Shown here in pieces: positions 1 to 7,511 of a stretch of 64,000 bases of DNA. The notes under the pieces are model-generated. The model did no database searches and was not told where the DNA came from. It worked only from the letters and a program-made list of their open reading frames with translations. The position numbers and the translations under genes were made by a program. Every line of letters begins with the position of its first letter. Positions within the stretch are counted from its first letter, which is position 1. Source of the DNA: Palleronia aestuarii (GTDB lineage Bacteria; Pseudomonadota; Alphaproteobacteria; Rhodobacterales; Rhodobacteraceae); NCBI RefSeq assembly GCF_003253995.1, contig NZ_QKZL01000018.1, positions 17,379-81,378 on the forward strand. Reading direction: 5' to 3'.

Positions 1-683
1 CCGTGATGATCGGCGGCGACCATTCGATCGGCTATCCGTGCGTGAAGGGGATCGCGGACTGCACCTCGAAGAAGATCGGGATCGTGCATTTCGACCGCCA
101 CGCCGATATCCAGGAGAAGGATCTCGACGAGCGGATGCACACGACGCCCTGGTTCCACGCCACCAACATGCCGAACGTGCCCGCGAAGAACCTCGTGCAG
201 ATCGGCATCGGCGGCTGGCAGGTGCCGCGCGACGCGGTCAAGGTCGCCCGCGAGCGCGAGACCAACATCATCACCATGTCCGACATGGAGAAGATGGGCA
301 TCGACAAGACCATCGAGATGGCGCTCGAGATCGCCTGGGACGGGGTCGACATGGTCTACATGTCCTTCGACATCGACAGCATCGATTGCGGCTTCGTGCC
401 CGGCACCGGCTGGCCCGAGCCGGGCGGCTTTTTGCCGCGCGAGGCGCTGGCGCTCGCCGCGGGCGTGGCGGCCGAGGGCATCTGCGGGATGGAGCTCGTC
501 GAGGTGGCGCCGCCCTACGACCAGTCGGAGATCACCGCGCTCATGGGCACGCGGGTCATCGTCGACGTGCTGGGCTCGCTCGTCTCCTCGGGCAAGCTCG
601 GCGCGCACAAGCGCCATATCGACAAGCCGGTGACGCTGCCCCACGGCGAGTTCGAGGGAAAGAGGTGGTCGAATGCCACATGA
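1..683 (+). CDS. Arginase/agmatinase-family ureohydrolase, 5'-truncated by window edge
   Basis: The family hydrolyses a guanidino group to urea using a two-metal centre. The visible 226 residues carry the family motifs GGDHS (residues 4-8), DRHAD (31-35, ligands Asp, His, Asp) and SFDIDSIDCG...PGTGWPEPGG (121-142, ligands D123 and D125). The family is usually about 310-390 residues, so the N-terminal part lies before the window. Two motif positions are unusual: Arg for Ala in D-x-H-x-D, and Trp after PGTG where Thr or Ser is common. From memory (not verified), Trp at that position is a mark of nickel-dependent guanidine hydrolases (GdmH). The stop overlaps the start of a histidine-rich gene. 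Ureohydrolase membership is certain from the sequence; the substrate (guanidine, agmatine, guanidinobutyrate or another) is inference. Confidence 0.9.
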   Translation, partial: VMIGGDHSIGYPCVKGIADCTSKKIGIVHFDRHADIQEKDLDERMHTTPWFHATNMPNVPAKNLVQIGIGGWQVPRDAVKVARERETNIITMSDMEKMGIDKTIEMALEIAWDGVDMVYMSFDIDSIDCGFVPGTGWPEPGGFLPREALALAAGVAAEGICGMELVEVAPPYDQSEITALMGTRVIVDVLGSLVSSGKLGAHKRHIDKPVTLPHGEFEGKRWSNAT

Positions 684-1128
684 TCACGGCCCCCACGGGC
701 ATCATCACCACGACCATGCCCCGCATGGTCCGGGCCACAACCACGCCGAGCCCGACCACCTGCATTCCCATCTCCACGCGGCCGACGAGGCGGCGGACCT
801 GCAGGTGCTGGCGGCGCAATTCGTCGACGGCTTCCTCCATGCCGCCGACAAGACCGCCTATCTCAAGCTCGCGGGCGTGCCCTTCGAGCGGCCGGGCAAG
901 GGCGGCGCGAAGGCGCTGAAGCTCGTGGATGTCGAGCTCAGGACCGAGTGGCAGGTCGGCACCGCCGCACCCTCCTTCGGCTCGCGGGAGCTGAGCTACC
1001 TGCCGTTTCCGGGCCCGATGGTGCGGGAACGGACGAACATGGCGCTCGTCTACGTCTCGATGGACGAGAAGTCGCTCCTCGACATCCGCGACTTCCTCCA
1101 GGGGCGCAAGCGCGAGATCGAGCGGTGA
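673..1128 (+). CDS. Histidine-rich putative metal-handling protein
   Basis: This 151-residue protein begins inside the ureohydrolase gene (11-bp overlap), so the two are probably translationally coupled. Residues 3-35 contain 15 histidines, the kind of tract found in HypB, SlyD and other nickel- or zinc-binding proteins. The rest (about 37-151) is a compact domain I do not recognise. It has no signal peptide and no membrane segment, so it is probably cytoplasmic. The position right after a binuclear-metal ureohydrolase suggests it delivers or stores the metal for that enzyme, as HypA/HypB-like helpers are reported to do for nickel guanidine hydrolases. The His tract is seen directly; the chaperone role is inference. 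Confidence 0.8.
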   Translation: MPHDHGPHGHHHHDHAPHGPGHNHAEPDHLHSHLHAADEAADLQVLAAQFVDGFLHAADKTAYLKLAGVPFERPGKGGAKALKLVDVELRTEWQVGTAAPSFGSRELSYLPFPGPMVRERTNMALVYVSMDEKSLLDIRDFLQGRKREIER

Positions 1129-1907
1129 GCCCGTCCCTCCCCACAGCCGATCCCTGGTACGGGGTGGCGCGCCTCGACGACCGGGTCACCCGGATCACCG
1201 AGCCGCACGTCCATCCGGTCTTCTCCGCGAACATGCATCTCGTGGAGGGGCGGGACGCGGATCTGCTGATCGACAGCGGCATGGGCGTGGCGCCCCTCCG
1301 GCCGGTGGTCGACGCCGCGCGCCGCGACCCGGGAAAGCCGCTCACGCTCCTGACGACGCATGCCCATGTCGACCACGTGGGCGCCGCGCACGAGTTCGAC
1401 GCGCATCTCGCCCACCCGATGGAGCGGGAGGCGCTGGCCCGGCCGCCCACGCAGAGCCTCCAGGCCGGGGATATTCCCGAAAACCTGCGGACGATGCTCG
1501 TCCAGGCGGGCTATCCGCCGCTCGAGGGTCTCCTCGTGGCCGCGGTGCCCGCGCCGCGCTACGATCCGGACGCCTGGACGCTCCGCCCCGCGCCGCTGAC
1601 AGGCGAGGTCGTGGAGGGCGACACGATCAACCTCGGCGACTGGCGTGCGGAGATCCTCCACCTGCCCGGCCACGCACCGGGCCAGGTCGGGCTCTGGCAT
1701 GCGGAGACGGGCACGCTCTTCGGGGCGGACGCGGTCTATGACGGGCCGCTCGTCGCGCCCGAGGCCGACCGCGCAGTCTATGCCGCGACGCTGCGACGGC
1801 TCCGCGCGCTCCCGGTCCGGGTGGTCCATGGCGGGCACGACGACCCGTTCGGCCCCGAAAGGCTTTCGGAGATCTGCGACGGCTACCTCGCGCTCTGGGA
1901 GGGCTGA
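1125..1907 (+). CDS. Metallo-beta-lactamase-fold hydrolase
   Basis: This is a 260-residue MBL-fold protein. The metal motif is THAHVDHVG with H79-A-H81-V-D83-H84. Further metal-ligand regions are HLPGHAPGQVG near residue 180, GADAVYDG near 200 and VHGGHDD near 230. The start is taken as GTG at 1125, because it overlaps the previous stop by four bases (GTGA) and gives a normal-length protein; an in-frame open stretch continues further upstream. The family includes glyoxalase II, quinolinases, lactonases and alkylsulfatases, and I cannot assign a substrate. It is the third gene of a tightly overlapping cluster, so it probably works in the same pathway. Its 3' end overlaps the convergent gene by 25 bp. 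Confidence 0.85.
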   Translation: MSPSLPTADPWYGVARLDDRVTRITEPHVHPVFSANMHLVEGRDADLLIDSGMGVAPLRPVVDAARRDPGKPLTLLTTHAHVDHVGAAHEFDAHLAHPMEREALARPPTQSLQAGDIPENLRTMLVQAGYPPLEGLLVAAVPAPRYDPDAWTLRPAPLTGEVVEGDTINLGDWRAEILHLPGHAPGQVGLWHAETGTLFGADAVYDGPLVAPEADRAVYAATLRRLRALPVRVVHGGHDDPFGPERLSEICDGYLALWEG

Positions 1908-2641
1908 GGCGTCCATTCCTCCACCAGCTCGTGACCGAGGAAGGTGCAGCGGCGGGTGACGAGGGGCGCGCCCGACGCCGGGTCCCCCTCGAGAAGGACC
2001 CGGCCCTCGAGGAACGGATCGGTGGCCTGCTCCACCCGGCCGCCTTCCGCGCCGAAGTTTCCCATCGCGTAGAGCGCGCGGAACTGCGCGGCGAGCGCGA
2101 CCTCGTCCGTCCGCCCACCCGCGACGAGCGCGGCGCGGAGCACGGAGGCGCGCGGCTGATCCGCCCGTCCGATCCCGAGGAGGAAGAGCGTCCCCGCCCA
2201 GGCGAGATGCAGCCGCCAATCGCCCGAGGCCCAGACCCCGTGGAAGGGCACGGGGCCGGGGAGGCCGCGCCAATCCTCCACGTAATCGGCGTGGATCCCG
2301 GTCTCGATCAACCGCCCCTCTGCGTCGAACGCGATCCGGCCCTCGTCGGGACCGACGGGAAAACCCTGCCAGTTGATCGCGCGGTGCCAGGTGCAGACGT
2401 CGCCCGCGACCGCGATCTCGCCCGCGAAGCCCTCGGCCGAGAGCAGATGGGCCAGATCGTCCCGCCCGAGGTCGCAGAGCGCCTCGCATCCCGCGATGTC
2501 GGGCCGGCCCGGGGGCAGACGGAGATCGACGAAGCCCCCCGGCGCCTGCATCCACAGAACCCGCGTGGACGTGTCGAGACACCCGCCCGCGACGATCCGC
2601 TCGCGGTCCCAGAGCCCGTCGAGCCGCGCCCGGAGGTTCAC
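1883..2641 (-). CDS. Conserved hypothetical protein, last gene of ABC/hydrolase operon
   Basis: I do not recognise this 252-residue protein. It starts with GTG at 2641, overlapping the stop of the isochorismatase gene by four bases, so it is translationally coupled to it. It has no signal peptide or membrane helix. The N-terminus pairs a WDRERI motif with a WMQAPGGFVDLRLPP segment. The middle contains many Trp residues (TWHRAINWQGF, WASGDWRLHLAW), which looks like a beta-rich, calycin-like small-molecule-binding fold, but that is a guess from pattern only. Co-operonic placement with a transporter and an amidohydrolase suggests a role in the same catabolic route. Confidence 0.75.
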   Translation of the reverse strand: MNLRARLDGLWDRERIVAGGCLDTSTRVLWMQAPGGFVDLRLPPGRPDIAGCEALCDLGRDDLAHLLSAEGFAGEIAVAGDVCTWHRAINWQGFPVGPDEGRIAFDAEGRLIETGIHADYVEDWRGLPGPVPFHGVWASGDWRLHLAWAGTLFLLGIGRADQPRASVLRAALVAGGRTDEVALAAQFRALYAMGNFGAEGGRVEQATDPFLEGRVLLEGDPASGAPLVTRRCTFLGHELVEEWTPQPSQSAR

Positions 2642-3258
2642 GCGGCGCGCTCTTCGCGCTCCTCGAGGATCGCCACGATCTCGTCGGTCGACCGGCAAGC
2701 CCCGGTCTGGAGGTATTCCATCGCCGCGAGCGAGGCCGCATGCGCCGCGTCGGAGGTGCCACCCACGGAATCGGTGATCACGCGGCAATGGTAATCGTGC
2801 TGGTGGGCGTCGGCGAAGGTGTAGTGCACGCAGACATCGGTCATGCCGCCCACGAGGATCAGCGTCTCGGCCCTGAGCCCCTTCAGGAGGATCTCCAGAT
2901 CGGTGCCGAAGAAGCCCGAATAGCGGCGCTTGCGAACGAAGTAATCCTCCCCCTCGCGGTAGCCCGTCTCTTCCACGGCGATGGGCGTGCCGGGATCGCC
3001 CGCACGGCAATGCACGCCCTCCGCCCCGTCGAGCTCGCGGCCGTAATCGACCATGTCGCGGCGGTGGTGCTCCTGGAGGAAGACGAGGGGCAGCCCGGCC
3101 GCGCGGGCCGCGTCGATCACCCGCCGCGCGCGATGCATGTTCTCGACATAGGCGGGCATCATCGGGATGCCGTTCTCCTCCGCACCGAGGAAGGCGCCCT
3201 TCTGGATGTCGATGACGATGAGGACGGCACGGCCGACGATGGGAGGGTTCACGGGCAT
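2638..3258 (-). CDS. Isochorismatase-type cysteine hydrolase
   Basis: A 206-residue member of the isochorismatase-like hydrolases (nicotinamidase, N-carbamoylsarcosine amidase, biuret and ureidoacrylate hydrolases). The catalytic triad is visible: D17 in VIDIQKG, K110 in FVRKRRYSGFFGTDL and C143 in GGMTDVCVHYT. The nucleophile loop 'TDVCV' and length fit the amidase members, which cleave C-N bonds of carbamoyl-type substrates. The gene lies 22 bp after the second permease and overlaps the following gene by four bases. Next to a ureohydrolase and polyamine-type importer, it could act on a carbamoyl or ureido intermediate; the actual substrate is not readable from sequence. Confidence 0.88.
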   Translation of the reverse strand: MPVNPPIVGRAVLIVIDIQKGAFLGAEENGIPMMPAYVENMHRARRVIDAARAAGLPLVFLQEHHRRDMVDYGRELDGAEGVHCRAGDPGTPIAVEETGYREGEDYFVRKRRYSGFFGTDLEILLKGLRAETLILVGGMTDVCVHYTFADAHQHDYHCRVITDSVGGTSDAAHAASLAAMEYLQTGACRSTDEIVAILEEREERAA

Positions 3259-3280
3259 TTCTCTATCCTTTCCGGGGGGA

Positions 3281-4090
3281 TCAGTCGTGTTCGGGCTCCG
3301 CGCCCATCAACCGCGGCAGGTCGCCCCAGCGCGCGACGAGCGCGAAGGCCGTGATGGAGACCGAGACGAAGAGGATCGCGGCCACCGCCATCGTCGGCGT
3401 GAAGCCGTTCCGGAGCGAGTTGAAGATCTGCAGCGTCACGGTCGTGAAGGCGGAGGCGGAGACGAAGAACATCACGATGAACTCGTTGAAGCTCAACACC
3501 ATGACGAAGAAGAGGCCCGAGACCGTGTAGGGGATCGTCTGCGGCCAGACGATGGTCCGAAGCATGACGCTCTCCGTCGCCCCCATCGTCGCGGCCGCGT
3601 CGAGATGGGCGCGGTCGATCGATTGCAGGCCCACGGAGATGGTGACGAGCGGCAGCGCGAGAAACAGCGCGGCATGGCTGAGGATCCCCGCCCAGAGCGT
3701 GCCGAGCCCGGCCGTGAAGGCCCAGAGGAACCCCAGCCCCACGCCGAAGACGATGGGCGGCAGCGCGAAGGGCATGGCGCCCGCGGCCGCCAGCGCCTTC
3801 GAAAGCCCGCTCCCGCCCTGCCAGACGAGATAGGCGATGGGCCAGGCGAGTGCAGTGGCGAGCACCGCGCTCGAAACCGCGATCAGGCCCGAGTTCCAGA
3901 GCGCGTCGCGCCAGACCGGATCGCCGGCGAAGAATTCGGCGAACCGCGCAAGCGTCGGGTCCTCGGGCGGGAAGAGCATGGTCCGCCCGCCATTGAGCGC
4001 CGCGGCCATGACGACGAGGATCGGCAGCGCGAGGACGAGGGCGCAGAGCCCCATGAAGAGCGCGGCCGCGGGATGGAGCCGGCGCCTCAC
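3281..4090 (-). CDS. ABC transporter permease, PotC-like
   Basis: Inner-membrane permease of 269 residues with about six hydrophobic helices and the binding-protein-dependent transport loop near residues 165-185 (AAATMGATE...TIVWPQTIPYTVSG), which contacts the ATPase. It resembles the PotC/YdcV half of spermidine/putrescine-type importers. The start overlaps the stop of the other permease by four bases. It completes a four-gene importer whose ATPase and binding protein lie just upstream. The polyamine-like assignment suggests a cationic amine or guanidino substrate, but this family also imports other small organic solutes. Confidence 0.9.
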   Translation of the reverse strand: MRRRLHPAAALFMGLCALVLALPILVVMAAALNGGRTMLFPPEDPTLARFAEFFAGDPVWRDALWNSGLIAVSSAVLATALAWPIAYLVWQGGSGLSKALAAAGAMPFALPPIVFGVGLGFLWAFTAGLGTLWAGILSHAALFLALPLVTISVGLQSIDRAHLDAAATMGATESVMLRTIVWPQTIPYTVSGLFFVMVLSFNEFIVMFFVSASAFTTVTLQIFNSLRNGFTPTMAVAAILFVSVSITAFALVARWGDLPRLMGAEPEHD

Positions 4091-5058
4091 GCGCCCCGTC
4101 CCCCGAGCCGTTGCCCGAACCAGAGGCAGAGCGCGGCCACGGCGAGGAGCACCACCGATTGCGCCGCGCCGAAGGGGGCGTCGAGCGTGGCGCCGCGCAC
4201 CGCGTCGTAGATCGAGACCGCGAGCGTCTGCTGCGAGGGCGCGGCGAAGACCGAGACGGTGACGTAGACGCCGAGGAGATAGACGAAGAGGAACATCACC
4301 GCCCCGAGAAGCGGCAGCCGCAGCACGGGCAGCACCACCGTCCGGATCACGGTGGCGGGCCGCGCCCCCATCGTGCGCGCGGCCTCGGTCAGGGCCGGAT
4401 CGAGCCGCGAGAGCGGCGGATAGAGCAGGATCACCGCATAGGGCCAGACGAGATAGGTCATGGTAAGCACCGTGGCCGTGGCGGAGGTCTTGAACTTCAG
4501 GTCGCGCGGATTGGCCAGCCCCCAGCCCCTCAGCGTGTCGAACCAGCCCACCGCCTTCAGCCAGTCCGTGAGGCCCGTCTCGCGCGCCACCATGGGCAGG
4601 CCCGAGCGGTTCGACAGCAGGATGTCCCAGCCCATGACCACGAAGACCTCGGAGACCGAGACGCTCGAGAGCAGGAAGACGAGCCAGATCGTCTGCGCGC
4701 GGCGCCCCGTGCGGGTCAGGAACCAGGTGAAGGGAAAGGCCGTCGCCACCGCGAGCACCGCGCCCAGCGTGGCGTAGAGGACGGAGTACCAGAGCCGCTG
4801 GAGATAGAGGCCGGAGAATTCCTCGGGCCAGAGCGCGCCGACGAAGACACGGGCGTAATTGCCGGGATCGACCGACCAGATCCAGGCGGCGCCCTGCACC
4901 TTCTCGCCGAAGGAGATCGCGACGATCAGCGCGAAAGGCGCGAGGCAGAGGAAGGCGAGGAGAACCGCGAGGCCCACTTGCAGGAGCGTCCCGCCGCCGA
5001 TCCGCGCGCCCGGGCCCGGGGCGCCGGCCCGGGGCGCAGGGAGGCTCTCGTCGCTCAT
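4087..5058 (-). CDS. ABC transporter permease, PotB-like
   Basis: A 323-residue integral membrane protein, the first permease half of the importer. It has a roughly 25-residue proline- and glycine-rich cytoplasmic tail, then a first membrane span (LLQVGLAVLLAFLCLAPF, about 26-43), several more spans, and the ATPase-contact loop around residues 230-250 (ALTEAARTMGARPATVIRTV). A periplasmic insertion around residues 165-190 is longer than in many PotB proteins. Four-base overlaps on both sides (with the ATPase gene before it and the second permease after it) show a tight operon. Confidence 0.9.
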   Translation of the reverse strand: MSDESLPAPRAGAPGPGARIGGGTLLQVGLAVLLAFLCLAPFALIVAISFGEKVQGAAWIWSVDPGNYARVFVGALWPEEFSGLYLQRLWYSVLYATLGAVLAVATAFPFTWFLTRTGRRAQTIWLVFLLSSVSVSEVFVVMGWDILLSNRSGLPMVARETGLTDWLKAVGWFDTLRGWGLANPRDLKFKTSATATVLTMTYLVWPYAVILLYPPLSRLDPALTEAARTMGARPATVIRTVVLPVLRLPLLGAVMFLFVYLLGVYVTVSVFAAPSQQTLAVSIYDAVRGATLDAPFGAAQSVVLLAVAALCLWFGQRLGGRGA

Positions 5059-6131
5059 GCCACCTCCCGGGGCCGGGATTGGGCGGGATAGACCTGCAGC
5101 GCGCCGGGCGGCAGGTGGAGCGCCACCTCGCGGCCCGCCGCGATCCCGTCCCCGCCCTGGAGCCCCGATCCCTGGGCCACGACGAAGGGGCCCAGGGGCG
5201 TCTCCACGTGGACGTCGCGCTCCGATCCGATGGCGCGCACGAAGACCACGCGGGCGGGCAGGCGGTTGCCCTCGGGCAGGTCCTGCCCGAGACGGATCCG
5301 CTCCGGCCGGCAGGCGGCGCGGACCGGGGAGCCCGGACGGAAGGCGGGCCCCGGTTCGAGCGCGAGCCGGTATCCGTCCGCCTCGAGCCCGCCCGGAACG
5401 GCCACCGCGTCGAAGAAGTTGTTGCGGCCGATGAAGCCCGCGACGAAGGCGTTGTCGGGCCGGTCGTAGATCTCCTGCGGCGCGCCCACCTGCTCGGCGC
5501 GACCCTCCGACATGACGACGATCCGGTCGGCCATGCTCATCGCCTCGCGCTGGTCGTGGGTGACGACGATCGTGGTGATGCCGAGCCGCTGCTGCAAAAG
5601 CCGCAGCTCCACCTGCATCTCCTCGCGGAGCTTCGCGTCGAGCGCCGACATCGGCTCGTCGAGCAGGAACACCTCCGGATCCTGAGCGAGCGCGCGGGCG
5701 ATCGCCACGCGCTGCTTCTGCCCGCCCGAGAGCGCCGAGATCGACCGATCGCCCAGATGGCCGAGCCGCACGAGGTCGAGAAGCTCGTCCGCGCGGGCGT
5801 GCCGCGCCGCCCGGCCCGTGCCCGAGATCGCCAGAGAATAGGCGACGTTGTCGCGCACGTTCAGGTGCGGGAAGAGCGCGAAGCTCTGGAACACCATGCC
5901 GAAGCGGCGCAGATGCGCGGGCATGGCGGTGATGTCGCGCCCCCCGAGGAGGATGCGGCCGCGCGAGGGCGGTTCGAGCCCGGCGATGATCCGCAGGAGC
6001 GTGGTCTTGCCGCAGCCCGAGGGGCCGAGGAGCGCGGTAAGCTCGCCCTCGCGGAAGGCGAGATCGACCCGGCCCACGGCGCGCGTGGCACCGTAATCGC
6101 GTCCCACCCCCTCGAGCGCGAGCCCGGCCAT
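5055..6131 (-). CDS. ABC transporter ATP-binding protein, PotA-like
   Basis: A 358-residue importer ATPase. Walker A is GPSGCGKTT (36-44), Q-loop FQSFALFPH (about 81-89), signature LSGGQ (134-138), Walker B VFLLDEP (154-160) and the switch histidine is H192 in VTHDQ. Residues from about 235 on form a TOBE-type C-terminal domain, as in PotA/FbpC proteins. The ATG at 6131 is preferred: it lies five bases after the binding-protein stop and gives the expected N-terminus, though the frame is open far upstream. It energises the two permeases encoded immediately downstream. Confidence 0.93.
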   Translation of the reverse strand: MAGLALEGVGRDYGATRAVGRVDLAFREGELTALLGPSGCGKTTLLRIIAGLEPPSRGRILLGGRDITAMPAHLRRFGMVFQSFALFPHLNVRDNVAYSLAISGTGRAARHARADELLDLVRLGHLGDRSISALSGGQKQRVAIARALAQDPEVFLLDEPMSALDAKLREEMQVELRLLQQRLGITTIVVTHDQREAMSMADRIVVMSEGRAEQVGAPQEIYDRPDNAFVAGFIGRNNFFDAVAVPGGLEADGYRLALEPGPAFRPGSPVRAACRPERIRLGQDLPEGNRLPARVVFVRAIGSERDVHVETPLGPFVVAQGSGLQGGDGIAAGREVALHLPPGALQVYPAQSRPREVA

Positions 6132-6136
6132 GCCGC

Positions 6137-7246
6137 TCAGGCCCCGGCCAGCATCTTGTCCCAGGTCTCCTTGATGAAGGTGTCCTCGTCGAGATAGGCC
6201 TCGTAGGCGGGCCGGATCGCGGGGCTGCCCGAGACCGCGTCGAACTCCTCCTGCGTCAGGTCCGTGGCCTCGCGCGGGACGAGCGGCGCGGTGCCGATCA
6301 TCCGCGACATCAGCGCCTGCGTCTCGGGCTGCGAGGAGAAGTCGATGAATTCCGCGGCCTCCGCGCCCTTCTCCGACAGCGGCGAGAGGCACCAGGAGCC
6401 GTAATCCTGCACGTTGCCCTCCTTGGGGAAGATCGAGCGGATCGGGAAGCCGTCGGCGGCCATGAGCTGCGCCACGTCGTGGTAGTACTGCCCGCCGATC
6501 ACGTCGAGATTCTTCATCGCCTGCTCCATCTGGCTCTCGGCCGAGTACCAGAGCGCGACGTTGGGCTTGATCTCGCCCGCCTTCTCGACGACCGCGACGA
6601 TGCCCTCGCGCGAGCCCATCGTCTCGGCGCCGTCGAAGAAGGTGGCCGCGACGATGTCGAGGAACATGCTGTTGTAGAGCCGCGAGAGACCGAGGCTCGC
6701 CTCGAACCGCTCGGTGTCCCAGAACTCCGCCCAGCTCTGGGGCACTTCCACCGCGTCGGGATTGACCACCATGGAGACGAACCACGACATCGCGCCCACG
6801 CCCAGCGTGTCGCCGCCGTCCGAGAAGACGAAATAGGGATCGAGATTGTCCGCCGCCGGGATCGCGGACATGTCGAGGGGCGCGAGGAGCCCGCCGATCC
6901 GCGAGGCCCGGATCATCGTGTCGCGCGCGAAGAGCGAGAGGTCGGCGGGCACCGATCCCGCCGCCTGCGCCTGCTGCAGCGTCACGAGCCAGTCCGCCGA
7001 ATTGGGCTGGGTCACGCTGTCGACGGCGATGCCCGTGGCCTCGGTGAAGGCCGGGTAGACGTGCTCCATGAAGCTGTTCTCGAAATAGCCGCCATAGGAG
7101 CCGATCGCGAGCCGCCGCTCCTGCGCGAGGAGCGGCATCGGATAGAGGCTCGCGGCGGTGCCCGCCCCCGCGAGCCCCGCGGCCCCGCGCAGAAGCGTCC
7201 TGCGGCTCACCGTGCGGTTCGTGGGGATGCGGCTCCTCTGGGACAT
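6137..7246 (-). CDS. Periplasmic substrate-binding protein of PotD type, Tat-exported
   Basis: A 369-residue extracytoplasmic solute-binding protein. The N-terminus has a twin-arginine signal (SRRTLL at about 14-19), a hydrophobic stretch and likely cleavage after LLAQE-type residues near 42. The mature part resembles spermidine/putrescine-family binding proteins (GSYGGYFENSF near the start, DLSLFARDTM and VPREATDL segments). It is the first gene of a six-gene minus-strand operon: binding protein, ATPase, two permeases, hydrolase, hypothetical. Export by Tat rather than Sec suggests cytoplasmic folding before export. The ligand is probably a small cationic or guanidino compound, inferred from family and neighbours only. 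Confidence 0.92.
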   Translation of the reverse strand: MSQRSRIPTNRTVSRRTLLRGAAGLAGAGTAASLYPMPLLAQERRLAIGSYGGYFENSFMEHVYPAFTEATGIAVDSVTQPNSADWLVTLQQAQAAGSVPADLSLFARDTMIRASRIGGLLAPLDMSAIPAADNLDPYFVFSDGGDTLGVGAMSWFVSMVVNPDAVEVPQSWAEFWDTERFEASLGLSRLYNSMFLDIVAATFFDGAETMGSREGIVAVVEKAGEIKPNVALWYSAESQMEQAMKNLDVIGGQYYHDVAQLMAADGFPIRSIFPKEGNVQDYGSWCLSPLSEKGAEAAEFIDFSSQPETQALMSRMIGTAPLVPREATDLTQEEFDAVSGSPAIRPAYEAYLDEDTFIKETWDKMLAGA

Positions 7247-7511
7247 GGTTCTCTCCTGGATCTGGCTGGAGGACCGCCCTGCCGGACGGACCGTTCCGGG
7301 CCATCACCGCGCGCGCGGGGCGCTCCTGTCACCGGGCGCGGCGGAATCAATCCCGGCCGCGCGTGTCTTGCCGCGTTTTTGGACGTTCCGCCGCGTCGAT
7401 GACCGTTTTCGTGGCCCTGCGGGTCTTTCGCGCGACGGGGCCCGGCCCGGCCATTGGTTCCGGCCGGGGAAGGTCCGACCCTCGCCGCTCCCGAGTCCAG
7501 AGGAGAGCCCC
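7247..7511. promoter_or_regulatory. Divergent intergenic region between importer operon and oxygenase gene
   Basis: These 265 bases separate two divergently transcribed units and must hold both promoters. Close to the oxygenase start is a clear ribosome-binding site, AGAGGAGAG at about 7498-7506. A CGGA-CCGT-TCCG hairpin lies at 7287-7298; on the minus strand its loop reads ACGG, the loop type of guanidine-II riboswitches, but only one such hairpin is present where that class needs two. I could not assign a -35/-10 pair with confidence. Confidence 0.5.

Noticed and set aside
7287..7298. Guanidine-II (mini-ykkC) riboswitch upstream of the importer operon
   Set aside because: On the minus strand there is one small hairpin with an ACGG loop, but this class needs two such hairpins with a short linker near the ribosome-binding site. 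The second is absent and the stem is only four base pairs.
7158..7511. Upstream extension of the 2OG oxygenase to 7158
   Set aside because: It would overlap the divergent binding-protein gene and the added residues are low-complexity. The ribosome-binding site supports 7512.
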